A DNA stretch of 24,838 bases from an uncultured Clostridia bacterium (GTDB taxonomy: Bacteria > Bacillota > Clostridia > TANB77 > CAG-508): assembly GCA_934131055.1 (NCBI GenBank), contig CAKOZB010000002.1, positions 1-24,838 on the forward strand. The letters run 5' to 3'. The notes beneath the pieces are model-generated. The model saw only the letters and a program-made list of their open reading frames with translations. It had not been told where the DNA came from and did no database searches. The position numbers were made by a program, and so were the translations under genes. Below are positions 7,831 to 15,206 of the stretch, piece after piece. Numbering within the stretch: the stretch's first letter is position 1; the number at the start of each line of letters is the position of its first letter.

Positions 7831-9207
7831 TTAATGTTGTAGTAAACTTGCTACAATTTCTTTAAAATTCATTGAATTTGATGCTTTTATTAAGGCTACA
7901 TCATCAACAGCTATTATTTTTTTCAACTTTTCTGTTGCTTCATTGTTATTATCAAAAGTGTATACATGTTCTATTCCATTATCTTTTGCAACTCTTGCAA
8001 TGTTTTCAGCTTCTTTTCCAACAGTGATTAATATGTCTATTTTATTTTTTGCAACTTCAAGTCCAACTTTTTCATGTAATTCTTTTGAATATTCTCCAAG
8101 TTCAAGCATATCTCCTAACACGGCAATTTTTCTCTTACCTTCTATGTTTTTTAAATATTCTATTGCAGATTTCATCGAATCATAATTTGCATTATAACAG
8201 TCATTTATTATTGTATAACCTTGCTCTGTTTTTTGAATATCCAGTCTCATTTTGCTAAGTTCAAACTTTTTTATTCCTTCTTTAATTTCAGCAAGTGGAA
8301 TGTTTAATAATTTGCCCACACTAATAGCAGCCAAGCTATTGTATACAAAAGCTTCTCCTCCAACAGGTACATCAATTTTCTCATTATCTGGTTTTAACAC
8401 AAATTTACTACCTGTTTCATTATATTCCATATTTTCAGCCATATTCGAACTATCATTGTTAATTCCATATGTAACAACTTGATATTGATTATTTTCTAAA
8501 TACCATTTATGTAATAAATCGTTATCATTATTTATTACAGCTGTTCCGCCTTGTTGTAAGCCTTCAAGTATTTCTAATTTAGCCTTTAAAATGTTTTCTC
8601 TTGAACCTAAATTTCCAATATGAGCTGTACCAACATTTGTAATAACCGCAATAGTTGGTTTTGCAATGGCTGTCAATTTACTAAGCTCTCCAAAATGGTT
8701 CATTCCCATTTCTACTACAAGAGCCTCGTGGTCTCTTAATCCTAAAATTGTCATTGGCATTCCTATATGATTGTTCATATTCCCTTGCGTTTTTAATGCA
8801 TTATATTTTTGTGAAACAACACTGTATATGATATCCTTTGTGCTAGTTTTACCAACACTTCCGGTAATTGCAATTACTGGAATGTTGTATTTTTCTCTCT
8901 TCAATTTTGCAATTTGTCCAACTGCTTCAACAGTATCATCAACTTGAATAACAAATTTATTTTCTAAACGCTTTATCTCTAAGCCATCAATTTTATTTAT
9001 AATTGCTCCTTTTGCTCCATTTTTCAGAGCGTCCTCATAAAACTTTCCACCATCAAAACGCTCTCCTTTAAAGCCTATGTACACGTCTCCATCTTTAATT
9101 TCTTTTGTATTCTTAGAAAAATTCTCGCATTCTTCTAATTTACTTCCATATATAAGAGTTCCATTTGTAGCCTTTAAAATCTCTTTAACAGTTATATTTT
9201 TATTCAA
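7831..9207 (-). CDS. murF: UDP-N-acetylmuramoyl-tripeptide--D-alanyl-D-alanine ligase
   Basis: This 458-residue Mur ligase adds D-Ala-D-Ala to the UDP-MurNAc-tripeptide in the cytoplasm. The N-terminal domain contains DGDVYIGFKGERFDGGKFYEDA, the ATP-binding loop TGSVGKT is at 115-121, followed by KTQGNMNNHIGMP and EMGMNHFGEL, and the C-terminal domain has INDCYNANYDSMKSA and VLGDMLELG. The start is a TTG at 9207, with AAAGGA about 11 bases upstream. It is the first gene of the murF-ddl-yqeK operon, and a clear promoter lies at 9280-9308, giving a leader of about 65 bases. Confidence 0.96.
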   Translation of the reverse strand: MNKNITVKEILKATNGTLIYGSKLEECENFSKNTKEIKDGDVYIGFKGERFDGGKFYEDALKNGAKGAIINKIDGLEIKRLENKFVIQVDDTVEAVGQIAKLKREKYNIPVIAITGSVGKTSTKDIIYSVVSQKYNALKTQGNMNNHIGMPMTILGLRDHEALVVEMGMNHFGELSKLTAIAKPTIAVITNVGTAHIGNLGSRENILKAKLEILEGLQQGGTAVINNDNDLLHKWYLENNQYQVVTYGINNDSSNMAENMEYNETGSKFVLKPDNEKIDVPVGGEAFVYNSLAAISVGKLLNIPLAEIKEGIKKFELSKMRLDIQKTEQGYTIINDCYNANYDSMKSAIEYLKNIEGKRKIAVLGDMLELGEYSKELHEKVGLEVAKNKIDILITVGKEAENIARVAKDNGIEHVYTFDNNNEATEKLKKIIAVDDVALIKASNSMNFKEIVASLLQH

Positions 9208-9279
9208 AATTTATCACAATCCTTTCGTGAAGTACCAGTTAGCTTTCACAGTAGCAATGGCCTTCAATCATTTTTTACT

Positions 9280-9308
9280 ATTATATTCCAGAGGAATTTT
9301 TTTTGCAA
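9280..9308 (-). promoter_or_regulatory. Promoter of the murF-ddl-yqeK operon
   Basis: Minus-strand TTGCAA (9303-9308) and a perfect TATAAT (9280-9285) are separated by 17 bases. The same TTGCAA -35 recurs before the duplicated-protein operon (13350-13355). Confidence 0.75.
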
Positions 9309-9330
9309 CAATTTTTATTGGTGCCACCTA

Positions 9331-9396
9331 AAAACAAAAAATGCCTAGGAGGCAGCGTACTTAACATACGCTTAGCTTTTAGCTACCTTTCCTAGG
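9331..9396 (-). terminator. Branched (three-way junction) terminator-like RNA
   Basis: An outer stem CCTAGGA (9344-9350) with TCCTAGG (9390-9396) encloses two side-by-side hairpins: AGCGTA/TACGCT with a 7-base loop (9354-9372) and TAGCT/AGCTA with a 3-base loop (9373-9385). Almost every base between them is paired. On the minus strand the structure is followed by CATTTTTTGTTTTT. It lies about 70 bases past the DUF3800-type gene, so it most likely terminates that transcript before the murF promoter. The branched shape is unusual for an intrinsic terminator, and no known riboswitch class was recognised. Confidence 0.6.
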
Positions 9397-9468
9397 TCTT
9401 ACTTTACAAATATTTTATCACACAAATAAATGCATGTCAAATATTTTACTATTATTTTATGAAGATTT

Positions 9469-10141
9469 TTATCTTTTATTCCTACTATTTCTTGGAAATA
9501 AACTTACTCTAAAATTTTTAGGCTTTAACACTTTTATTAAGTTTTCAACAATACTAACATCTTTATATGAATTATAAAATGTATTTACCGTCAAATCTGC
9601 AAGTTGTATTTCATAATTAGTTCTAGAATCATAATATGTTATTTTAAAGTCATCATCATAGATGCAAAATTCTGTTTTTAAATATGTTTCTAGATTATTT
9701 AACTCACCAACTCTTATATTTCTATTATCTATACTAATTATAAACTCTATTGGTTCTTCATTTTCTTGTAAATTTAATTCTGGTAAGATACAATCTTGAA
9801 TTAAGACTTTTACTGCATAATTAAAGAAAATATTGGAATCTACTATTTCTTTTCTCATTTTTTGCTTATCAAAAACCTTTACACATCCATGAAAAGTTTC
9901 AATATCTTGAATTTTGTTAAATATATCTATTTTTTCATTTTCTGTCATATTGTATGATTTTATTTCATCGTCTAATTTTAACTTCTTTTCTATCTTTAAT
10001 TTTAAATTTTCTTGTTTATATTTTGCCTTTATTTTCATTCTATCTTTTTCGAAAGCAAAATATCCACCTACCGCAAAGTATCTAGTATTACTATTTTTAT
10101 GGATTGATCCGACTTTCATCTAAAAACACATATACTTTCAT
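9469..10141 (-). pseudogene. DUF3800-type protein gene with a +1 frameshift near its start
   Basis: The real start is the ATG at 10141, 8 bases after GAGGTG. It encodes MKVYVFLDES, then one extra base (10111) shifts the frame; the next frame continues GSIHKNSNTRYFAVGGYF and runs about 214 residues to the stop at 9469. Joined, the N-terminus reads as the usual DUF3800 opening (acidic DES-G, then YFAVGG), and the C-terminal part has YDSRTNYEIQLADLTVNTFYN, the other conserved DUF3800 block (an RNase H-like fold of unknown activity, often in accessory DNA). Read without the shift, translation stops after 14 codons. The ATG at 10119 in the second frame lacks a ribosome-binding site and would drop the first conserved acid. 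Options are a real null mutation, a sequencing error, or +1 recoding at AGT-CGG. Confidence 0.75.
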
Positions 10142-10284
10142 ATTTTTTACACCTCGTATTGTATTTTATCATGTTTTTGTACATAAATAAACCTTTAATG
10201 TACTATTTTTACATATTTATATATAATTTTAATATTCATTTAATGTTCTTCTTTTAAATTAATAAAAAACACAAGGGGGAAAGT

Positions 10285-11172
10285 ATGAAAAAATTTTTTA
10301 TTATTTCAATTTTAGTGTTGCTATGCATAATTTCAGGTATTCCATTTACATATGCATCAAGCACCACGGTCATTTCACTGAGTGACTCAAAAATTACAGT
10401 AAATGGTGAAACAATTAGTACAGATACAAGTAGTAGTGTCTATTTATCAAGTCAAATGGATAATGGTGGCACTAGTGATGACGCTACAAATAGCAATATA
10501 GAAGTTTCTAATATCATCAATATAAACAGTGCCGGAACTTATAATGTTCAGTCGTTGGACGACGGAATTAATGCTAGTACAGACAACGAAAGCATTATAA
10601 CAATTAACGGAGGTACTGTAATTGTGAATATTTTAGATGACGCCGATGAAGGCGATGGAATAGATTCTAATGGATATATTTATATAAATGGCGGAACTGT
10701 TTTTACCACTGGAAGTATGTATGAAGAAGCTAAAACTACAAATGATACACAAATAATACAAATGAATCTTTCAAGCGGAGTTAATGCTGGTGAAAGTATT
10801 GTAATTGTTGATGAAAATAACAACATAGTATTTGCATTTAAGGCTGACAGAACAATTTCTACTGTTGTTTATAGTTCTTCCGATTTAACAGACCAAACTT
10901 ATAGCGTATATTCTGGAACTAATATATCCGGAACCGTTGACGATAATAATATTTATACCAGCATAGAATCAATAGATTTATCTAGCATGACCAAACAAGA
11001 AAATAACACTATGAATAATAGAGGGCCAGAAAGACCTGGAGACTTCAGAAATACTGAAACAACTACATCTAAAAGTAATATGGTTATTAAATATATAATT
11101 ATAGGTGTACTTATAACAATTATTGTATTTATTATAGGAATAACAATATTTTCATTCACAAAGAAAAAATAG
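10285..11172 (+). CDS. Exported, membrane-anchored carbohydrate-binding (DUF4353/Cthe_2159-like) protein
   Basis: The 295-residue protein starts with a signal peptide (about 1-25, ending near TYAS) and ends with a membrane helix (about 267-290) followed by FTKKK, so the body is outside the cell and anchored at the C-terminus. The middle has parallel beta-helix features: the LDDGINASTDNESIITINGGTV and EGDGIDSNGYIYINGGTV stretches repeat a DG-I-(S/N)...I-INGGT pattern. This resembles the Cthe_2159 family, which binds acidic or cellulosic polysaccharide with calcium through such Asp-rich turns. It is short for that family, with only about two clear rungs. AAGGGGGAAAGT precedes the ATG. Ligand and role are inferred from the family. 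Confidence 0.65.
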   Translation: MKKFFIISILVLLCIISGIPFTYASSTTVISLSDSKITVNGETISTDTSSSVYLSSQMDNGGTSDDATNSNIEVSNIININSAGTYNVQSLDDGINASTDNESIITINGGTVIVNILDDADEGDGIDSNGYIYINGGTVFTTGSMYEEAKTTNDTQIIQMNLSSGVNAGESIVIVDENNNIVFAFKADRTISTVVYSSSDLTDQTYSVYSGTNISGTVDDNNIYTSIESIDLSSMTKQENNTMNNRGPERPGDFRNTETTTSKSNMVIKYIIIGVLITIIVFIIGITIFSFTKKK

Positions 11173-11175
11173 AAA

Positions 11176-11214
11176 TTTCGCCCAAGAGGGACGTCCCTAT
11201 TGGGCGAAAATTTT
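11176..11214. terminator. Bidirectional terminator between convergent genes
   Basis: TTTCGCCCAA (11176-11185) pairs with TTGGGCGAAA (11200-11209), and the interior AGGGACGTCCCT (11187-11198) is itself a palindrome, so the stem is about 15 bp. A-rich sequence on the left and T-rich sequence on the right allow use from both sides. It separates the beta-helix protein gene (plus) from ypeB (minus). Confidence 0.8.
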
Positions 11215-11215
11215 G

Positions 11216-12595
11216 CTAATGTGTTAATGTTCCGTCTGGTGTGTTTACTATTAACAATATGTCTTCTTCTTTTCCAGTTTGTGCATTTATATATACTAAA
11301 AATTCGTTGTCTTCTACTTTGCCTTTAAATTCCCAACAATATACTTCTGTGTTCCATTTTGTTGGAATCAAAGCTAATCCTTCGCTCATTATTTCTAAGT
11401 CTTTGTTTAATACTTCTTTTGCTTTTTCTTTTGAAATTATATTTGTTTCAAATGTTCTTTCTGTGTGTGAATTCAAATATCCAGAGGTTTCTATTCCTAG
11501 TACACTTCCATCATCTAGTGCAACTTTTACCTTTATTAAATCTGGATATATTGTTACCGTCTCGTTGTTGCTATTTGTTTGCGTGTATGCATAATTTATT
11601 GTTACAATTCCATTTTGTTTTAAATAATAGGTTTCTTTCATATTTGAGTATCCATGATTATTTAGAAATTCTTTTGCTATTTCGTCTGCACGTTCTTGTG
11701 TTAAGGTTTCTGCACTGACTGCTCTGTTGTAGTTTGCAAATATTACGTGTCCGCCTTTTTTTGATATTGATATTGTTGCATCTATATCGCCTTCTTTCAT
11801 TTTTACATTAAAATCGAATGAAGGAATTTCTGCATTTTCCGAATATCCATGCGATTCTATATTGTCTATTTTATCTGTTCCATAAAATTGATTTACTATT
11901 TCTTTCGCCTTTTCTTCATCTATATCTTCACCAGTTAAGCCTTTTTTCTCTGATGATGAAATGTGTTCTGAAAAAGCTCCATCATATATTAAGCCTGCAT
12001 ATTCGTGAAAGTTTTCTTCAAGATTAGAGAAACTGTCCTTGGTTATGCTACTTACTTGTGTTGCAAACGCCTTTGTTCCTTCGTCTCTTAGCTCATTCCA
12101 CTTTATTCTTCCACTATTTAAATCTGTTGATAGTTGATTTAATGTATTTTCTAAATCTAAGCTATAAGTGTGTAATTGCTTAATATTGTTTAAATCATCT
12201 TGTGATAAATTTTCTCCACCGATTGCTTTTCTAGAAAGTGAATAGCTGTAATCACTTACTTGGTTTAAAAATTTAGATGTATTTTCTAATTCATTGCTGT
12301 TTATTGGTAATTGTGCTAGACAACTTTGTGCAACGCTTGCTTCTCTCCAAACATTTGTTAATGTTTCTGCTCCATGCTCCGGAGTCGTTGATATTAAAGC
12401 TTTTGCAAGATATGTTTCTACATTTTGTACATAGTCTACTAACTCGAAAAATGCCATATTATAACCATTTTCCGATGCAGTTACGTATTTTCTTCCCTCT
12501 TGATAGGCATAATAAATTGCTGACCCAGCAATTACAACTGCAAAGATTATTCCTATTATTATATACGATGTTGTGGTTTTTAATTTTTTACTCAC
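11216..12595 (-). CDS. ypeB: Spore germination protein YpeB
   Basis: The 459-residue protein has one N-terminal membrane helix (about 10-31), a helical region (about 35-215) and three PepSY-like repeats in the C-terminal half, for example EKAKEIVNQFYGTDKIDNIESHGYS, EIAKEFLNNHGYSNMKETYY and EKAKEVLNKDLEIMSEGLALIP. This is the YpeB layout. In Bacillus, YpeB sits in the inner spore membrane region and stabilises the cortex-lytic enzyme SleB; each needs the other. The start is a GTG at 12595, directly after a GGAGG site. sleB ends 13 bases upstream, so the two are one operon. It shows that the organism makes spores. Confidence 0.93.
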   Translation of the reverse strand: MSKKLKTTTSYIIIGIIFAVVIAGSAIYYAYQEGRKYVTASENGYNMAFFELVDYVQNVETYLAKALISTTPEHGAETLTNVWREASVAQSCLAQLPINSNELENTSKFLNQVSDYSYSLSRKAIGGENLSQDDLNNIKQLHTYSLDLENTLNQLSTDLNSGRIKWNELRDEGTKAFATQVSSITKDSFSNLEENFHEYAGLIYDGAFSEHISSSEKKGLTGEDIDEEKAKEIVNQFYGTDKIDNIESHGYSENAEIPSFDFNVKMKEGDIDATISISKKGGHVIFANYNRAVSAETLTQERADEIAKEFLNNHGYSNMKETYYLKQNGIVTINYAYTQTNSNNETVTIYPDLIKVKVALDDGSVLGIETSGYLNSHTERTFETNIISKEKAKEVLNKDLEIMSEGLALIPTKWNTEVYCWEFKGKVEDNEFLVYINAQTGKEEDILLIVNTPDGTLTH

Positions 12596-12608
12596 TTAAA
12601 TTTCCTCC

Positions 12609-13079
12609 TCATTTACAAAATCTATGTTTTCCAATTGTCTTAATAAGTGGTCTTGACCAAATCCACTTGTTTGTAGCTGTGCTTGGATTAAAATAATATA
12701 TTGCTCCACCAGTTGGATCCCAGCCATTCATGGCGTCTCTTGCTGCTTTTAAAACTGTAGAACCTTCTTTTATTGGTACATTTATCTGCCCGTCAGATAC
12801 TGCTGTAAATGCACCTTTTTCGTAAATTACTCCGGCTATTGTGTTTGGGAATTGAGAAGATTTTACTCTATTTAATATAACTGCTCCCACGGCAACCTGT
12901 CCTTCATATGGTTCACCTCTTGCCTCTCCATTTATTGCTCTAGCCATTAATTGCAAGTCTGATGTAGAGGACGAATCACTTGCTGCTTCAACGTTTTTAG
13001 GTAACAGATTTATAAGTATATACACTCCTGTAACCATCAAAAACAAAATTGGTATAATAAAAAGTTTTTTTATTTTCAT
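12609..13079 (-). CDS. sleB: Spore cortex-lytic enzyme SleB (catalytic domain only)
   Basis: The 156-residue protein has a signal or anchor helix (about 7-26) and a Hydrolase_2 domain (about 40-156). The NGEARGEPYEGQVAVGAVILNRV block contains the expected catalytic Glu (Glu52), and GAIYYFNP with the final IGKHRF fits the family. SleB is a lytic transglycosylase acting on muramic-delta-lactam cortex during germination. The N-terminal peptidoglycan-binding domain found in Bacillus SleB is missing, as in many clostridial versions, so substrate docking may rely on YpeB. AAGGAG precedes the ATG. A 19-bp imperfect inverted repeat lies in the leader (13104-13153). A sporulation-sigma promoter is expected but only a weak match was found (13161-13189). 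Confidence 0.9.
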   Translation of the reverse strand: MKIKKLFIIPILFLMVTGVYILINLLPKNVEAASDSSSTSDLQLMARAINGEARGEPYEGQVAVGAVILNRVKSSQFPNTIAGVIYEKGAFTAVSDGQINVPIKEGSTVLKAARDAMNGWDPTGGAIYYFNPSTATNKWIWSRPLIKTIGKHRFCK

Positions 13080-13103
13080 ACTTACTCCTTCATTTTAATT
13101 TTT

Positions 13104-13153
13104 GAAACAATTACTATTTTTAGAAATTTTTTCATAAAAATAGTAATCGTTTC
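13104..13153. repeat. 19-bp imperfect inverted repeat in the sleB leader
   Basis: Arms 13104-13122 and 13135-13153 pair over 19 bases with one A/C mismatch (GAAACaATTACTATTTTTA and its partner) around a 12-base centre. It lies 25 bases upstream of the sleB start codon. It could be an mRNA hairpin affecting sleB expression or a terminator-like barrier; no long U tract follows on either strand. Confidence 0.7.
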
Positions 13154-13186
13154 ACTAAAAAATTATGATTAGAATAAAAAGGGTAT

Positions 13187-13322
13187 TTGAGTTAGTCGTA
13201 ACTCTAGCAATATTATTGGTAATTTTTCAAATTTTATGCAGGAATTTACCTCGAAAATAAAAAAACAAAATAGAGGTAAGAAAAAACGATTTTTTAAAAA
13301 TAAATTAAAATCCGTTTTTACG
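13187..13322 (+). ncRNA. Possible small RNA in the sleB to duplicated-protein gap
   Basis: Three hairpins follow one another: GAGTTA-GTCG-TAACTC (13188-13203), TTACCTC with GAGGTAA (about 13246-13279), and AAAAACGATTTT with AAAATCCGTTTTT (13282-13319, one bulged C), the last ending in a T run like an intrinsic terminator. A weak promoter (TTCACT at 13151-13156, AATAAA at 13173-13178) would start transcription just before the first hairpin. There is no open frame of note. No known RNA family was recognised, and AT-rich DNA gives chance hairpins, so this is tentative. Confidence 0.25.
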
Positions 13323-13349
13323 CTTTAATAATTTTCTTTTTAGTATATA

Positions 13350-13378
13350 TTGCAAGAACTTTTTCATTATGTTATACT
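13350..13378 (+). promoter_or_regulatory. Promoter of the duplicated-protein operon
   Basis: TTGCAA (13350-13355) and TATACT (13373-13378) are separated by 17 bases. The start codon follows 32 bases after the -10, with a GGAGGT site between them. Confidence 0.72.
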
Positions 13379-13410
13379 ATAAATGAATGATAATATGTAG
13401 GAGGTAGCAT

Positions 13411-14376
13411 ATGGTATTAGAAGAGAGAAAAAAAGAATTTTATGATGCAATAAAAGAAAAAGTTGGAGAAAAATTAACAGATGAGCAAATAAGAGGGATA
13501 GTTGAAAAGTTTAATTTAGAAGATGGAAATATTCCACAAATTATAACAACAGCTAACCCATATAAGTTCGAAAAAAGTACTAGAAGAAAAAAAGATATAT
13601 TTGAACATAGTTGGGCCGGAAGCGTAGAAAATACTACAGAAACAGATGTATTAATTGGTGATTATAAACCAGGAATAGACGATATACATGACTATAGCGA
13701 AAATGGAAATACAAGCAGTCCCCAAGAATCTCATGAAATGTCAGACTTTTCTATTAATCAAGTGCAAGTTGCAGTTGTAATGGAAAGTACTATAGACGAT
13801 TTTAATGGAAATGACATAGATGAATATAGTGAATCAGTTCAAATATATTTACCAGAAGAAAAAGAATATCCAGAAAATGTGAGCTTCAAACAAATGGTAT
13901 TAGAAGAAAGAAAAGCAAAATTTTATAAAGCAATAAAAGAAAAAGTTGGAGAAAAATTAACAGATGAGCAAATAAGAGGAATAGTTGAAAAGTTTAATTT
14001 AGAAGATGGAAATATTCCACAAATTATAACAACAGCTAACCCATATGAGTTCGAAAAAAGTACAAGAAGAAATAAAGATATATTTGAACATAGTTGGGCT
14101 GGAAGCAGAAAAGATACTACAGAAACAGATGTATTAATTGGTGATTATAAACCAGGGATAGACGATATATACGAATATAGTGAAAACGGAAACACAAGCG
14201 AACCCCAAGAATCTCATGAAATGTCAGACTTTTCTATTAATCAAGTACAAGTTGCAGTTGTAATGAAAAGTACTATAGACGATTTTAATGGAAACAATAT
14301 AGATGAATATAGTGAATCAGTTCAAATATATTTACCAGAAGAAAAAGAATATCCCGGAAATGTAAGTTTTAAACAA
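13411..14376 (+). repeat. Tandem 483-bp direct repeat inside one gene
   Basis: Copy one spans 13411-13893 and copy two 13894-14376, exactly 161 codons each and in frame. Copy boundaries fall on the ATG of MVLEER/MVLEERK, and a third copy start is still visible at 14377. Differences include both silent and amino-acid changes, so the duplication is recent but not brand new. Confidence 0.95.
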
Positions 14377-14514
14377 ATGATATTAGAAAATAGTAAATCT
14401 GATTTGGAAACACGTAATGAACAATTAACAGCTTTAGAAAAGGAAGAAAGAAAAATTTCTGAAGTAGAAGCTTTGATTGAGCAACAAAAAGATGAACAAG
14501 ATATAGGAAGGTAA
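13411..14514 (+). CDS. Unrecognised protein made of two 161-residue tandem copies
   Basis: The 367-residue protein consists of residues 1-161, a second copy at 162-322 and a 45-residue helical tail. By my count the copies differ at 14 of 161 positions, mostly at charged surface-type residues, and a 39-residue block (13-51) is identical. Each unit opens with MVLEERK and a helical part (LTDEQIRGIVEKFNLEDGN), then contains IFEHSWAGS, TTETDVLIGDYKPGIDDI and an acidic stretch ending in ESVQIYLPEEKEYP. A third unit begins at residue 323 (MILE) but diverges at once into a Glu/Lys-rich coil. There is no signal peptide, membrane segment or cysteine motif. GGAGGT precedes the ATG. It forms an operon with the next gene, 4 bases away. 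No family is recognised and no function is proposed. Confidence 0.8.
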   Translation: MVLEERKKEFYDAIKEKVGEKLTDEQIRGIVEKFNLEDGNIPQIITTANPYKFEKSTRRKKDIFEHSWAGSVENTTETDVLIGDYKPGIDDIHDYSENGNTSSPQESHEMSDFSINQVQVAVVMESTIDDFNGNDIDEYSESVQIYLPEEKEYPENVSFKQMVLEERKAKFYKAIKEKVGEKLTDEQIRGIVEKFNLEDGNIPQIITTANPYEFEKSTRRNKDIFEHSWAGSRKDTTETDVLIGDYKPGIDDIYEYSENGNTSEPQESHEMSDFSINQVQVAVVMKSTIDDFNGNNIDEYSESVQIYLPEEKEYPGNVSFKQMILENSKSDLETRNEQLTALEKEERKISEVEALIEQQKDEQDIGR

Positions 14515-14518
14515 TAAT

Positions 14519-14914
14519 ATGAAAAGAAAAGCACAAGAGAAAAGGTTAATTACAGTAAATGAAAATAGAATATTTTATAAAATAAAAATATTTTTTAAAA
14601 ATTTATTTAACCCAAGAAAAAAAGTTGAGAATGTTTTTAGCGTTGAAGATGAAGTTAATATCAAATCAGAAAATCAAAACAATATAGATTCTTTTATAAA
14701 ATCTATAAGAAATATCGAAAATGAAGAAACAAGATTGTTAAAACTTCAGCAGCAATATCGTAGAGGAGAAATAAAAGAAGAAACATTAACAAAAGAACAA
14801 GTAAATGCATTATGTGCTTTATATGATAAACAAATCGCTAATTTAAGAAAATCAAATGAAATTAGGAAGAAAAATCTTTTAGAATATAGAAAAAAATTGC
14901 AAACAGATAATTAG
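14519..14914 (+). CDS. Small basic coiled-coil protein of unknown function
   Basis: The 131-residue protein is not recognised. The N-terminal ~40 residues are strongly basic with an amphipathic IFYKIKIFFKNLFNPRKK stretch that could lie on a membrane or bind nucleic acid. From about residue 60 onward it is predicted to be mainly helical (NIENEETRLLKLQQQYRRG, then a long Lys/Arg/Glu helix to the end). AGGAAGG, inside the last codons of the preceding gene, serves as its ribosome-binding site, and the gap is 4 bases, so the two proteins are probably made together. The preceding protein also ends in a charged coil, which could pair with this one; that is inference. Confidence 0.75.
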   Translation: MKRKAQEKRLITVNENRIFYKIKIFFKNLFNPRKKVENVFSVEDEVNIKSENQNNIDSFIKSIRNIENEETRLLKLQQQYRRGEIKEETLTKEQVNALCALYDKQIANLRKSNEIRKKNLLEYRKKLQTDN

Positions 14915-14921
14915 ATTGTAG

Positions 14922-14955
14922 TAGAGCATAGATTTAAAATCTATGCTCTATTTTT
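14922..14955 (+). terminator. Rho-independent terminator of the duplicated-protein operon
   Basis: TAGAGCATAGATTT (14922-14935) pairs perfectly with AAATCTATGCTCTA (14937-14950), followed by TTTTT. It begins 8 bases after the stop codon. Confidence 0.9.
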
Positions 14956-15206
14956 ATGATTCTAAAACTAAAATGCAATTATTACCTTCCAAACATAATC
15001 GCTCCATAAAACAGTGTATTGTTTTTCCCCATATTTTATAGATCTTATTTTACTATAAAATATGAGGAGGAATTTTTTCAATTTTTATGCATTTTACTTT
15101 TGTTTTTTGTTTTATTATGATAAAATCAAATTGCAAAAAATCTTTATAAAAATGTTTATAATTTATTTTACATTTTTATAAAAAATTTATAAGGGGAATT
15201 TTAAAA
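14956..15206. other. Gene-free gap with one hairpin and an orphan Shine-Dalgarno
   Basis: No convincing gene is present in these 251 bases. The gap holds a 12-bp perfect inverted repeat (CATATTTTATAG at 15030-15041 with its partner at 15053-15064) immediately followed by GAGGAGG with no start codon at a usable distance, and the promoter candidates for the downstream glycosyltransferase. The hairpin has no U tract next to it. Confidence 0.5.
15093..15121 (+). promoter_or_regulatory. Candidate promoter of the glycosyltransferase gene
   Basis: TTTACT (15093-15098) and TATGAT (15116-15121) are separated by 17 bases. A perfect TATAAT also lies at 15157-15162, but its TTGCAA partner at 15131-15136 is 20 bases away. 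Either could be used. Confidence 0.35.

Noticed and set aside
9320..9340. T-box-like AGGTGGCACC upstream of murF
   Set aside because: The short match lies upstream of the murF promoter, so it is not in the murF leader. There is no specifier stem, and no competing terminator follows it.
13161..13189. Sporulation sigma (sigma-G type) promoter for sleB, CAAATA with CATAATT, 16 bases apart
   Set aside because: Both boxes match only partly and the spacing is short. A spore-specific promoter is expected, but this sequence does not establish it.
15062..15181. 39-codon frame starting at the ATG that overlaps AGGAGG
   Set aside because: It has no ribosome-binding site of its own and is almost only Phe, Tyr, Ile and Lys, as expected from random AT-rich DNA.
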